The notes under the pieces are model-generated. The model made no database searches and was not told the origin of the DNA. It saw only the letters and a program-made list of their open reading frames with translations. DNA of 64,000 nt from Bacteroidota bacterium (lineage in GTDB: Bacteria; Bacteroidota; Bacteroidia; NORP154): positions 62,001 to 126,000 of the forward strand of contig JACZWC010000002.1 in NCBI GenBank assembly GCA_022572355.1, in the 5' to 3' direction. The translations under genes were made by a program, and so were the position numbers. Positions 16,018-25,003 of this stretch are shown piece after piece (position 1 is the stretch's first letter; every line of letters starts with the position of its first letter).

Positions 16018-17034
16018 ATGAACTCACTAAACGAAACTGCTGACGAGGAGAAGGAATTGGAAGGAGAAGAAAATCAAGAGAAAACAGAAGAGGAAGCTCC
16101 CGAGAGTACGGAAGAAAGCCCGACAGAAAAGGTAAGCCCTGAAGAAACTTCTGAGGAAGAAGAGAGTAACACAGAAGAGCCTGTTGCTGATCCGACACCT
16201 GGCGGAGAAGAATCAGCGCAAGAAGAAACTACTCCAGAGGAGCCGGCTACTGAAGAAGTTCAGGAAGAAGCTGAACCGGAAGAGGAAGCAAAAGAGGAAG
16301 AATCATCGGAGGAACCTGTTACTGAAGAGACTAACCCGGAAGAAGAATCCAGTGAGGAACCTTCGACTGACTCACCGGCGAAGGAGGAAGAAGCTGCGCC
16401 TGAGGAGCCTGCATCAGATGAAGAACCTCCGGAGGAGGAATCAAAAGAGGAATCAGCCGCTAACGCATCTGGCGACGCGGCATCCAAAGTGGAAGCAAAG
16501 GATGAATCTTCAACGGAGTCCAAAGCAGAAGCAAAAGAGAAAAAAGCTGACAAAGCACCTGCAAGTGAAGAAAAAACTAAGGAAACAAAGTATGACCCTT
16601 CAGCAGACTCAGGGAAGGAAAAGGAAGAAGAGCCAGTCCCAATAGTTTTAGATGAGGAGATATCGGAACCACAGGAAAAATTTGAGGTGTCGATTAAGGA
16701 CGGAAAAGTAGAGATAAGCACACGTGATGTTAAACTTCCAGATTTTGGAGCCGGAGACACAGTTTCAGTGCATTATAAAATCATAGAGGGTACAAAAGAG
16801 CGAATTCAGCAGTTTAAAGGTGTTGTACTTCAAAGAAGAGGCAGCGGAACGACAGAGACCATAACCGTTCGAAAAGTAACTGGCGGAATCGGCGTTGAGC
16901 GTATTTTCCCTTTGCATTCTCCACTGATCGATCAGATAGAAGTAAACAAAAGAGGAAAGGTAAGACGTGCAAGAATCTTCTATCTGAGAAAACTGAAGGG
17001 CAAAGGGGCCAGGCTGAAAGAAAAAAGAACCTAA
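16018..17034 (+). CDS. rplS: Ribosomal protein bL19 with a ~220-residue acidic N-terminal extension
   Basis: 338 residues, while bL19 is normally about 115-120. The C-terminal part is unmistakable L19: [60 protein letters not shown] and [14 protein letters not shown] (residues 239-325). Residues 1-220 are low complexity, mostly Glu with Pro, Ser, Thr and Ala, shading into Lys/Glu at 155-205. There is no Met after residue 1 anywhere in the protein, so no ATG exists for a short form; the frame is open without interruption. L19 sits at the 30S-50S interface near bridge B8/B6. A large polyanionic tail there is unusual; it might be cleaved, bind basic partners, or project into solvent. Confidence 0.93.
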   Translation: MNSLNETADEEKELEGEENQEKTEEEAPESTEESPTEKVSPEETSEEEESNTEEPVADPTPGGEESAQEETTPEEPATEEVQEEAEPEEEAKEEESSEEPVTEETNPEEESSEEPSTDSPAKEEEAAPEEPASDEEPPEEESKEESAANASGDAASKVEAKDESSTESKAEAKEKKADKAPASEEKTKETKYDPSADSGKEKEEEPVPIVLDEEISEPQEKFEVSIKDGKVEISTRDVKLPDFGAGDTVSVHYKIIEGTKERIQQFKGVVLQRRGSGTTETITVRKVTGGIGVERIFPLHSPLIDQIEVNKRGKVRRARIFYLRKLKGKGARLKEKRT

Positions 17035-17117
17035 CAAGCTTATATCCATCCCGAGGCGACAACTACACTAAAGACAGGTTTAATTTCTGTATTTATTCGG
17101 GTAGGCGACTGAATAAA

Positions 17118-17220
17118 TGAACATTTGAACTATAAGAATTAAGAACAGCGAAGTAAAACCGAATTCATCAACCGATAGCTATCGGTTCTCACTTCGATGG
17201 TTCGATCGTTCTAATGTTCA
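17118..17220. repeat. Imperfect inverted repeat with a 16-bp palindrome at its centre
   Basis: Outer arms contain TGAACATTTGAAC (17118-17130) against the complement of GTTCTAATGTTCA (17208-17220), 12 of 13 paired. Inner segments GAACAGCGAAGT and ACTTCGATGGTTC also pair with one bulge. At the apex is the perfect palindrome ACCGATAGCTATCGGT (17171-17186). The arms are made of degenerate GAAC-type direct repeats, as in the other inverted-repeat elements of the window. It fills much of the 276-bp gap between rplS and the LtaS-like gene. Confidence 0.6.
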
Positions 17221-17310
17221 AAACAAAATTCTGAAACTCATGCAATTCGCAGCATAAGTTTCTTTCTTTACACATCAATCCGCTAGCTTGCTTTTGTTAG
17301 CGCTCACCCA

Positions 17311-19224
17311 TTGGTTACCAGGCAGTTCATACTATCCCTTTTTCGCTCCTTCATTTTTTACATTGCGATATTCGCTCTGTCCCGAATAATATTTCTCGGC
17401 TATTACTACGACAGGGTCTTTGAAAATGGAATAACCGAGGCTTTACTCTCCTTTTACCATGCCATGCACTTGGACATTGCCACAAGCAGCCTGTTCCTGG
17501 CCTTGCCGGGTGTATTGTCAGGCGTGCTGCTTTTTAAAAAGAGAGCCTTTTTAGGAAGTATTCTCAGATTCTATATTGTACTGTCTGCGGTTATTATTTC
17601 TCTGGTTTCATCCCTGGAAACTGTATTGTATTACGAGTGGGGAACAAAACTTCACTATAAGGTGTTCATACATATGGCTAACCCAGGTGAAGCGTTTAGA
17701 ACTGCGGAAGTCAAGCACTATCTTCTATTCCTCACATTTCTGGCCTTTCATTTTTTAGGTGTGAGCATCTTCTATAAGAAACTAATTAAAAGAAACTGGA
17801 AGATCGATCATCTACTTGGTATTGGTCGCGCACAAATCATTACGCGTTCGGCAATATATCTATCTATTTTGACAATCCTGGCTATACTAATGAGGGGAGG
17901 GATCCAGCCCATTCCTGTCAACCAGAGCGATTGCTACTATTCAAAGCTGAGAATCCTGAATGCCGCTGCCACCAACCCCACCTGGAACCTGTTTCACAGC
18001 GCGATTGAGAACAGATACAATCTAGGCAGCCACAATCCTTATGCATACATGGAGAGAAGCGAGGCTGAGTCTATTGTAAATCAGATTTACATGCCTGTGG
18101 CAACTGACACCACAATGATTGATTCTCTTCAATATAGAGCACCCTTTCAAGTACTTACTACCAACAAACCGAATGTAATCATCATTATCCTGGAAAGCTG
18201 GTCGGCCGACCTTAGCGAGGTTATAGGAGAACTAAAGCGTATTACTCCCAACTTCGACAAGCTAGCCAGAGAGGGATTGATATTCAGGAATATGTACGCA
18301 ACCGGAAACACCTCAGACCAGGGCATCCCTGCAATATTGAGCGGAACCCATGCGCTGCCTATTGCCAATGTAATTGGCGAACCCTCAAAAGTACATGGCC
18401 TGCCTAGCCTTGGAGAGGCATTTGACAGCCTGGGGTACGCAACCTCATTTTATTATGGAGGCCAGCTCAGTTACGGGAATATCAAAGGATACGTGTACAA
18501 CAGCAAATTTGAACGAATTCTGGAGCAGGATGACTTTTTCGGATTGCCCAGCGGCAGACTGGGGATACATGATGAATACTTGTTTGAAAGACACCTTGAA
18601 GACCTGAATAAAGAAAGCCAGCCCTTTTTCTCAGTAGTTTACACTTTGAGTTCCCATCCGCCTTATGATATGCCCATTAATAAGATTATCGAATTCTCGG
18701 TTATTGAAAATATGTATTTGAATGCTGTGCATTATACCGACAGCTGTCTGGGTGTTTATTTTGAGAGAGCGAAAGGGGAAGCATGGTATGAGAATACATT
18801 GTTTTTATTGATCTCTGACCACAGTCACAATACACCAATTTATTCTGAAACGATAAACCCTGGCCGCTTCAGGATGCCAATGTTGCTCTTTGGCAACGTG
18901 TTGAAATCAGAATACAGAGGACAGGTTATTGACAAGATTGCCTCACAAATTGATGTGGCCCCTACCCTTTTGGGCTTACTCAATGTCAGCCATGATGCAT
19001 ATTTGCGAAGCAAAAACATTCTCGATCCCGCAACAGGCCAATTTGCATTTTACACATGGTACAATGGTTTTGGTTGGATCAGGCCAAATGGCTCCTTTGC
19101 CTACATCCATGATCAAGACACCTATCACGAAGTGATCGCAGTGGATTCTGCCCATCAACAAGCGCTGATCAAAGAAGGAAAGGCCTATATGCAGGTGATT
19201 TACCAGGATTTTCTGGATTATTGA
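17311..19224 (+). CDS. LtaS-like membrane phosphoglycerol transferase / sulfatase-superfamily protein
   Basis: 637 residues. Five N-terminal membrane helices (within 1-195) are followed by a periplasmic alkaline-phosphatase-superfamily domain. Metal ligands are visible at Glu295 in IIILESWS, the nucleophile position in GNTSDQG (Ser335, where LtaS has Thr), and D503-H504 in ISDHSH. The family transfers phosphoglycerol or phosphoethanolamine groups to surface glycans, or hydrolyses sulfate/phosphate esters. In a Gram-negative Bacteroidota the substrate is unknown. Start is TTG 17311, just ahead of the first helix; no ATG is nearby in frame. It ends 44 bp from the convergent purC. Confidence 0.82.
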   Translation: MVTRQFILSLFRSFIFYIAIFALSRIIFLGYYYDRVFENGITEALLSFYHAMHLDIATSSLFLALPGVLSGVLLFKKRAFLGSILRFYIVLSAVIISLVSSLETVLYYEWGTKLHYKVFIHMANPGEAFRTAEVKHYLLFLTFLAFHFLGVSIFYKKLIKRNWKIDHLLGIGRAQIITRSAIYLSILTILAILMRGGIQPIPVNQSDCYYSKLRILNAAATNPTWNLFHSAIENRYNLGSHNPYAYMERSEAESIVNQIYMPVATDTTMIDSLQYRAPFQVLTTNKPNVIIIILESWSADLSEVIGELKRITPNFDKLAREGLIFRNMYATGNTSDQGIPAILSGTHALPIANVIGEPSKVHGLPSLGEAFDSLGYATSFYYGGQLSYGNIKGYVYNSKFERILEQDDFFGLPSGRLGIHDEYLFERHLEDLNKESQPFFSVVYTLSSHPPYDMPINKIIEFSVIENMYLNAVHYTDSCLGVYFERAKGEAWYENTLFLLISDHSHNTPIYSETINPGRFRMPMLLFGNVLKSEYRGQVIDKIASQIDVAPTLLGLLNVSHDAYLRSKNILDPATGQFAFYTWYNGFGWIRPNGSFAYIHDQDTYHEVIAVDSAHQQALIKEGKAYMQVIYQDFLDY

Positions 19225-19268
19225 GATGGCACACCAAAACTACTCGCAATAGATGTCGAGAAAAGACC

Positions 19269-20228
19269 TTAGGACTGAACAGTGTGGCTTTTCAAAAACG
19301 CTTCAATATTACCCTCAACCCTGCTCATTACCTCATTTACATCTGACCTGATAAATGTCTCTCCTGAAAGGCTTTCATAAAGTTCAATGTATCGTTCAGA
19401 GACACTGTCGACGAATTCATCTGTCATCTCCGGAATTTCCTGGCCCTCTTTGCCTTGGAATCCATGTTCCATCAGCCACTCCCTCACAAACTCCTTAGAA
19501 AGTTGCTTCTGCGGCTCGTCCTTGTCTTGCCTCTCCTGGTATCCATCGGCATAAAAATACCTCGATGAATCAGGCGTATGAATTTCATCTATTAAGAAGA
19601 TTCTTCCATCATGCAAGCCAAACTCGTACTTGGTATCTACGAGTATCAGGCCCATCTTCTCTGCTATCTCAGTTCCACGTTGAAACAATGCTCTCGTGTA
19701 TTCTTCAAGTTGGAGATAATGTTCTTCTTCAACCAAACCCTGTTTCAGTATCTCATCCCTTGAAATATCTTCATCATGTCCTACAGTCGCCTTAGTTGTT
19801 GGCGTTAGCAATGGCTCGGGAAAACGATCATTTTCCTTCATGCCATCTGGCATTGCCAATCCACAGATGGTTCTCTTTCCATCTCTGTATTCTCTCCAGG
19901 CATGGCCTGACAAGTATCCTCTGATCACCATTTCTACCTTAAATGGGTCGCAGAGGTAACCCACAGAAACCACCGGGTCAGGTGTATCAATTATCCAATT
20001 GGGAACAATATCTGATGTTGCTTCCATAAACTTCGCAGCAAGCTGATTCAAAACTTGCCCCTTATAAGGTATTCCTCGTGGCAACACTATATCAAATGCA
20101 GATATTCGGTCCGTGGCTATCATCACCAGAAGCTTATCATCAATATTATAAACCTCTCTTACCTTACCTCTGTATAAACTCTTTTGTCCTTCAAATTCAA
20201 AACTTGTTTCAGTTATTGTGTTGCTCAT
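19269..20228 (-). CDS. purC: Phosphoribosylaminoimidazole-succinocarboxamide synthase
   Basis: 319 residues, the longer eukaryote-like SAICAR synthase form. The family signatures are present: [20 protein letters not shown] at the N-terminus for ATP binding, the central block [28 protein letters not shown], and [10 protein letters not shown] followed by [13 protein letters not shown]. It catalyses ATP-dependent ligation of aspartate to CAIR in de novo purine synthesis. It lies 28 bp downstream of phoH on the same strand and is probably co-transcribed with it, an arrangement often met in Bacteroidota. Confidence 0.96.
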   Translation of the reverse strand: MSNTITETSFEFEGQKSLYRGKVREVYNIDDKLLVMIATDRISAFDIVLPRGIPYKGQVLNQLAAKFMEATSDIVPNWIIDTPDPVVSVGYLCDPFKVEMVIRGYLSGHAWREYRDGKRTICGLAMPDGMKENDRFPEPLLTPTTKATVGHDEDISRDEILKQGLVEEEHYLQLEEYTRALFQRGTEIAEKMGLILVDTKYEFGLHDGRIFLIDEIHTPDSSRYFYADGYQERQDKDEPQKQLSKEFVREWLMEHGFQGKEGQEIPEMTDEFVDSVSERYIELYESLSGETFIRSDVNEVMSRVEGNIEAFLKSHTVQS

Positions 20229-20256
20229 GTTAGTAGTATTGATTCAATTGTTAAAA

Positions 20257-21204
20257 TTACTTTTCATTTTTAGAAAACGCCTTGATCACCTTCTTTACCA
20301 ACTCATGACGCACTACGTCGTGCTCATCCAGATAGATAAATTCAATTCCTTTTATTCCTTTCAAGATCTTTTGAACTTGCGGTAAGCCAGATGCCTGAGA
20401 TTTAGGAAGGTCAATTTGAGTAACGTCTCCTGTAACAATGATTTTTGCGGATTTGCCCATCCTCGTCAATAACATCTTAAGTTGACCGTAAGTGGCATTC
20501 TGTGCTTCATCCAATAAGATAACAGCTTCGTCCAGCGTACGCCCCCGCATAAAAGCCAGTGGCGCAATTTCAATCACGGAAGTCTCTAAATACGTTTTCA
20601 ACTTGGCGGCTGGAATCATATCTCTTAGTGCATCGTAGAGTGGTTGCAAGTAGGGATCTAATTTTTCTTTAAGATCTCCCGGTAAAAAGCCCAGGTTCTC
20701 ACCTGCTTCTACAGCCGGCCTCGTCAGTACTATCTTTTTGATTTCCTTGTTCTTCAGGGCCCTTACCGCAATGGCGACAGCCGTGTAGGTTTTACCTGTT
20801 CCGGCAGGACCAATGGCAAAAACCATGTCATTATTTTGTGCTGCTGCAACCAGCAATCTCTGATTAGCCGTCCTGGCCTTCACTATTTTGCCATTGGGGC
20901 CATATACGAGGACTTCGTCCTGAGCTTTAGATGTGTTAGTATTCAATATTCGCCCATTTTCGAGAAGCCTGTTTATGTTTCCTTTAGTGAGTTGGCTGTA
21001 CTTATTGTAGTGTTGAATGAGAAGCTGAAGCTTGTTATCAAAGAGATCGATTTGGGCCACACTCCCGATTACTTTTATGCTATTCCCCCTCGCAATGATC
21101 TTGATCTTTGGAAAAAACTTTTTTAATACCGCGATATTTTCATTGTTGACGCCAAAAATATCCACTGGATTGATATCCTCCAGCTCAATCGTTTTTTCTC
21201 CCAA
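20257..21204 (-). CDS. PhoH-family ATPase
   Basis: 315 residues. Walker A is GPAGTGKT at 132-139, and Walker B/DEAQ reads VILLDEAQNATYGQLKMLLTR, with the PhoH-specific TRPAVEAGENLGFLPGDLKEK between them. The N-terminal 100 residues form a KH-like domain, giving the PhoH/YbeZ layout. YbeZ-type proteins act with the endoribonuclease YbeY in rRNA maturation; that partner is not in the window. Translation appears to begin at a TTG (21204; M-GEKTIELEDINPVDIFGVNN), since the homologous N-terminus starts here and no ATG is available. Confidence 0.92.
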   Translation of the reverse strand: MGEKTIELEDINPVDIFGVNNENIAVLKKFFPKIKIIARGNSIKVIGSVAQIDLFDNKLQLLIQHYNKYSQLTKGNINRLLENGRILNTNTSKAQDEVLVYGPNGKIVKARTANQRLLVAAAQNNDMVFAIGPAGTGKTYTAVAIAVRALKNKEIKKIVLTRPAVEAGENLGFLPGDLKEKLDPYLQPLYDALRDMIPAAKLKTYLETSVIEIAPLAFMRGRTLDEAVILLDEAQNATYGQLKMLLTRMGKSAKIIVTGDVTQIDLPKSQASGLPQVQKILKGIKGIEFIYLDEHDVVRHELVKKVIKAFSKNEK

Positions 21205-21306
21205 ATTTATGCTAGATATAGGTTCTTATTTGATTAATTTTGGAGATCAAATTTAAGAACTTTTAGTTCATCAAGTCACTAATTATTCACTAAATATTTG
21301 CAATAA

Positions 21307-22089
21307 TTGGCAGTAATTACCCTTACCACTGACCTTGGTACTAAAGACTATTATCTGAGCACCATAAAAGGCGCAATTATCAGCCAATATCCGGAGGCTC
21401 AAATTGTCGATATTTCGCATGAAATAACCAAGCACGATATTCTGCAGGCAGCGTTTACGCTACGAAACGCGTATCGAAGTTTTCCAAAAGGAACCATTCA
21501 TATCCTGGGATTAAATCCCGAATCATCGATAGATTCCAGGCACGTAGCCATATTTCTTGATGATCATTACTTTATAGGTTCAGACAATGGTGTATTCTCA
21601 TTGATGTTTGACAAGAAGCCCGATAAGATCGTCGAGCTAAACCTAACGCAAGAAACAGATTTTTTGACGTTCCCCACAAACGACATATTTGTGAAGGCGG
21701 CATGCCACATTGCCCGTGGAGGCACGCTGGAAGTTATTGGTAAAGAGATTGAAAATTATCACGAAAAGACGATGATCCGGCCAATTGTCGATAACAATGT
21801 GTTAAAGGGAAGTGTGATTTACATTGATTCCTATGGCAATGTGATTACCAATATTACCACCAGCATATTTAAGGAGGCTGGGCATGACTGGGATTTCACG
21901 ATTTATTTAAAACAAACGGGTTATACAATCTCTCGAATAAGCGCCACCTATGACGAAGTTCCAAATGGCGAAAAGCTGGCATTATTCAGCTCAACAGGCT
22001 ACCTGGAAATTGCAATAAACCAGGGTAGCGCCAGTGGATTGATGGGCCTGGATCTCAATGATACAATTAGAATCGAATTTAATGGCTAA
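21307..22089 (+). CDS. SAM hydroxide adenosyltransferase (DUF62 family)
   Basis: 260 residues. Conserved motifs of the family are ITLTTDLGTKDYYLSTIKG at the N-terminus, then YFIGSDNGVFSL and IDSYGNVITNI. These enzymes hydrolyse S-adenosylmethionine to adenosine and methionine and are related to the fluorinase/chlorinase; the loop specific to halogenases is not evident, so hydrolase activity is most likely. The gene appears to start with TTG at 21307, matching the usual family N-terminus. It is divergent from phoH and followed 6 bp later by the ABM-domain gene. Confidence 0.9.
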   Translation: MAVITLTTDLGTKDYYLSTIKGAIISQYPEAQIVDISHEITKHDILQAAFTLRNAYRSFPKGTIHILGLNPESSIDSRHVAIFLDDHYFIGSDNGVFSLMFDKKPDKIVELNLTQETDFLTFPTNDIFVKAACHIARGGTLEVIGKEIENYHEKTMIRPIVDNNVLKGSVIYIDSYGNVITNITTSIFKEAGHDWDFTIYLKQTGYTISRISATYDEVPNGEKLALFSSTGYLEIAINQGSASGLMGLDLNDTIRIEFNG

Positions 22090-22095
22090 CACCAA

Positions 22096-22395
22096 ATGAT
22101 AACAAGAATTGTCAAGCTTACCTTTAAGCCGGAGAGCGTTTCAGATTTTCTCGAAATCTTTCAACGATCCAATAAATACATTTCGTCATTCAACGGCTGT
22201 TCCCACCTCGAGCTTTTAAAAGACAAAGACAATGAATGTATCTTCTTTACCTATAGCAATTGGGAGAGCGAAACCCACCTTGACAGTTATAGAAAATCTG
22301 ATCTGTTTGTTGCCACCTGGGAGAAAACGAAAGTGTTATTTTCAGAGCCTGCTGTGGCATGGACACTAAATAAAGAATTTTCAACGAACTGGTAA
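22096..22395 (+). CDS. ABM-superfamily (quinol monooxygenase-like) protein
   Basis: 99 residues. A single dimeric alpha+beta barrel domain: RIVKLTFKPESVSDFLEIFQ (strand-helix), CSHLELLKDKDNECIFFTYSNWES (paired strands with the conserved W) and the helical TWEKTKVLFSEPAVAW end. Family members include antibiotic biosynthesis monooxygenases, heme-degrading enzymes and YgiN; the substrate is unknown. It starts 6 bp after the SAM hydrolase stop and is presumably in the same transcript. Confidence 0.85.
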   Translation: MITRIVKLTFKPESVSDFLEIFQRSNKYISSFNGCSHLELLKDKDNECIFFTYSNWESETHLDSYRKSDLFVATWEKTKVLFSEPAVAWTLNKEFSTNW

Positions 22396-22438
22396 CATAA
22401 AAAGAACTGAGGATAATGGAAAATTATTTACAATGAGT

Positions 22439-22505
22439 ATGACAATAACAATGATAATGACAAAAGGCGGTAATCATGAACGGTCATTGTTATGGTTATC
22501 GTCAT
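22439..22505. repeat. Gene-less inverted repeat of ATGACN/ATAACN units
   Basis: Left arm 22439-22461 and right arm 22483-22505 are 23-bp inverted repeats (19 of 23 positions pair) around a 21-bp loop. Both arms use the same ATGAC-type hexamer as the ends of the S23 cassette at 8391-8862. No coding sequence lies between the arms. It occupies the gap between the ABM-domain gene and gldF. Confidence 0.65.
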
Positions 22506-22550
22506 GGTTAAACCGTGGATCAGAAATGTTAAACCTGGCATAATTCAAGA

Positions 22551-23282
22551 ATGATAGCTCTTCTCAAAAAGGAAATAAATAGTTTTCTGAACTCACTAAT
22601 CGGGTACATGGTCATCATTGTATTTCTGATGAGTGTGGGATTGTTCATGTGGGTCTTTCCCGGTGATTCGAATATCCTGGACAATGGATTCGCAAATATT
22701 GATACACTTTTTGTTATTGCTCCATTTATTTTCATGTTTCTGGTACCCGCGGTTACCATGCGATCTTTCGCTGAAGAATACAGGCAAGGAACTATTGAAT
22801 TACTCCTGACCAAACCCCTGACGGAATTACAAATCGTACTCGCCAAGTACCTGGCAAATGTAATTTTGGTAGTTCTTTCACTGCTCCCGACCCTTGTTTT
22901 CGTTTATTCTGTTTATCAGCTGGGAGCTCCGGTAGGCAACATAGATATGGGGGGTACCTGGGGATCTTATCTCGGGCTTTTATTCTTAAGCGCTGGATTT
23001 GCAGCCATTGGCGTTTTTGCTTCAAGCCTTACAAGCAATCAGATCGTAGCATTTATCATCGGCGTTTTCCTTTCTTTTTTCTTTTATACCGGATTTCAGT
23101 CGGTTAGCACCTTGCCGATGTTTAGCGGATTTGACTATCTCATTCTAAGCCTTGGCATACAAGAACATTATATATCAATGAGCAGGGGTGTCATAGATAC
23201 CCGCGATATGATCTACTTTCTCAGTCTTATCGTTTTATTCATTTTGCTTACCAAAGTGTCATTAGAAAGCAGGAAATGGTAA
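22551..23282 (+). CDS. gldF: Gliding motility ABC transporter permease GldF
   Basis: 243 residues, six predicted membrane helices. The N-terminus (LLKKEINSFLNSLIGYMVI), the stretch LVPAVTMRSFAEEYRQGTIELLLTKPLTE and the following helix pattern are those of ABC-2 type permeases of the GldF group. In Flavobacterium GldA, GldF and GldG form an ABC complex linked to gliding motility; gldA is not in the window. The assignment is firm because gldG follows directly, the two genes overlapping at the stop/start (TAATG). The gene is downstream of an inverted repeat, so its promoter may lie inside or beyond it. Confidence 0.93.
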   Translation: MIALLKKEINSFLNSLIGYMVIIVFLMSVGLFMWVFPGDSNILDNGFANIDTLFVIAPFIFMFLVPAVTMRSFAEEYRQGTIELLLTKPLTELQIVLAKYLANVILVVLSLLPTLVFVYSVYQLGAPVGNIDMGGTWGSYLGLLFLSAGFAAIGVFASSLTSNQIVAFIIGVFLSFFFYTGFQSVSTLPMFSGFDYLILSLGIQEHYISMSRGVIDTRDMIYFLSLIVLFILLTKVSLESRKW

Positions 23283-24967
23283 TGAAACACAAGTTGTTCA
23301 GAAAATCCGTTTTCTCCCTGTTGGCAGGTTCAATATTCATTGTGCTGATCAATATCATTGGCCACTATAAATTTGAGCGGTTTGACCTGACTTCAGAAAA
23401 ACGATACACCTTGTCTGATGCCAGCATGAAGCTTGCCCGCAACCTGGATGATGTTGTTTATGTAAGAGTTTATCTGGAGGGTGAGTTTCCCGCGGGATTT
23501 CAAAGGCTCAGGAACTCAACGAAGGAAATGCTGGATGAGTTCAGGGCGTACTCTGATAACAATATTGAATATGAATTTATTAATCCATCCGAAAGCTCTG
23601 ATGACAAAATTCGGAATCAGCTTTATAAGGAATTAATAAAGCAGGGGTTGCAACCCACCAGCCTTCAGTTAAAGGAACAAGGCGGAAGTGCACAAAAAAT
23701 CATCTTTCCCGGCGCTATTTTTAGTTATAAGGAACGTCAATTACCTCTTCAGCTCTTAAAAAACAGAATGGGCGCTCATCCTGAGGAGATGCTCAATAAT
23801 TCCGTTGAGGGATTGGAATATGAAATTGCCAATGTAATAAGGAAGCTCAAAACAGACTTCCAGCCTAAATTGGCATTCATTGAAGGACACGGTGAACTAA
23901 CGCCTATAGAAGTTCAGGACATTAGCCAAACACTGTCGCAATACTATAGGGTGGAGAGGATCACAATTAATGAAAAATTAAATGCGCTTGATGGGTTTAA
24001 AGCAGCCATAGTGGCGAAGCCTACTTCCAGATTCAGCGAGAAGGACAAATTTATACTCGATCAGTTTATAATGAGTGGTGGCAAGACGTTATGGTTGCTA
24101 GACGGCATGACGGCCAGCATGGATAGCCTGATCAAAACAAGTGTAGCTATGGCAATACCCAACGAAATAAATTTGGGTGATCAATTGTTTCGATATGGAG
24201 TCAGGATCAATATGAATTTAGTGCAAGACCTCCAGGCGGCGGCTATTCCGATAAACACGGCGGTTCTCGGCGCTCCTCCAAAATGGGATTACTTTCCCTG
24301 GGCCTTCTTTCCCCTGATCATTCCGCAGGAAAATCATCCCATAGTAAAGAATCTAAATGCGATCAAATTCAAGTTTGTGAGCAGCATAGATACGGTTTCA
24401 GCTGCCGGTATTAAAAAGACGGTATTGTTAAGATCATCTGAATATTCCAGGGTTCTCAGTTCACCGGTGAAGATCACCTTAGCAACAATTACCCAGAGGC
24501 CTGATGAAAAGCAATTTAATCGGCCCTACCAGGCGGTTGCCTATTTGATGGAAGGCACCTTCACGAGCGTATTTAAGAACAGGCTCCCTAAGAACCTCGC
24601 TGAGAGTGGCGACCTTGGGTTTTTGGAAATCAGTAAGCCCAATAGCATGATCATTATATCTGATGGGGATGTAATCAGAAATGAAGTGCAGCAATCATCC
24701 GGACAAGCTTACCCGCTGGGGTTCGATAGATTTACAGGCCAGGAGTTCGGAAATAAAGACTTCATTCTCAACTGTATCGACTTTCTATGTGATGATTCGG
24801 ATTTAATAAAAGTTAGATCGCGGGAATTAAAACTTAGATTGCTCGATAAGACAAAAATTGAAAAAGACAGATTGAGCTGGCAATTGGCAAATACATCAAT
24901 TCCCATAATCATTGTGCTTATCTTCGGCCTTGTCATGAGTTTTATTAGAAAGAGGCGATATAAATAA
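23282..24967 (+). CDS. gldG: Gliding motility ABC transporter auxiliary protein GldG
   Basis: 561 residues. An N-terminal membrane helix (VFSLLAGSIFIVLINIIG), a large periplasmic ABC-transporter-associated region (with FDLTSEKRYTLSDAS, LEGEFPAGFQRL, FIEGHGEL and IVAKPTSRFSEKDKFILDQF) and a C-terminal helix before RKRRYK are exactly the GldG plan. Start chosen at ATG 23282 because it gives the TAATG coupling with gldF that recurs elsewhere here; ATG 23276, two codons upstream, is equally open. Works with GldF in gliding motility. The genes that follow (thioesterase, DUF4340, dnaN) are the usual Bacteroidota neighbourhood. Confidence 0.93.
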   Translation: MKHKLFRKSVFSLLAGSIFIVLINIIGHYKFERFDLTSEKRYTLSDASMKLARNLDDVVYVRVYLEGEFPAGFQRLRNSTKEMLDEFRAYSDNNIEYEFINPSESSDDKIRNQLYKELIKQGLQPTSLQLKEQGGSAQKIIFPGAIFSYKERQLPLQLLKNRMGAHPEEMLNNSVEGLEYEIANVIRKLKTDFQPKLAFIEGHGELTPIEVQDISQTLSQYYRVERITINEKLNALDGFKAAIVAKPTSRFSEKDKFILDQFIMSGGKTLWLLDGMTASMDSLIKTSVAMAIPNEINLGDQLFRYGVRINMNLVQDLQAAAIPINTAVLGAPPKWDYFPWAFFPLIIPQENHPIVKNLNAIKFKFVSSIDTVSAAGIKKTVLLRSSEYSRVLSSPVKITLATITQRPDEKQFNRPYQAVAYLMEGTFTSVFKNRLPKNLAESGDLGFLEISKPNSMIIISDGDVIRNEVQQSSGQAYPLGFDRFTGQEFGNKDFILNCIDFLCDDSDLIKVRSRELKLRLLDKTKIEKDRLSWQLANTSIPIIIVLIFGLVMSFIRKRRYK

Positions 24968-25003
24968 ATCATTCATCAATCAATCAATTAATTAATTGAA
25001 TCA

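Noticed and set aside
16184..16760. Alternative-frame and antisense frames across the acidic L19 extension (Arg/Lys-rich or Ser-rich).
   Set aside because: They are by-products of the GAA/GAG-rich sequence; the L19 frame is continuous with the conserved C-terminus.
21202..21209. Minus-strand TAAATTTG overlapping the phoH start, a perfect -7 box.
   Set aside because: It covers the TTG start codon itself while the homologous N-terminus begins at that codon, so it cannot be the promoter of this gene.
24965..25003. Run of ATCA/AATT tetranucleotides before the thioesterase gene, which could be phase-variable.
   Set aside because: Only a few imperfect units, no perfect array of the length normally linked to slippage; treated as AT-rich spacer.
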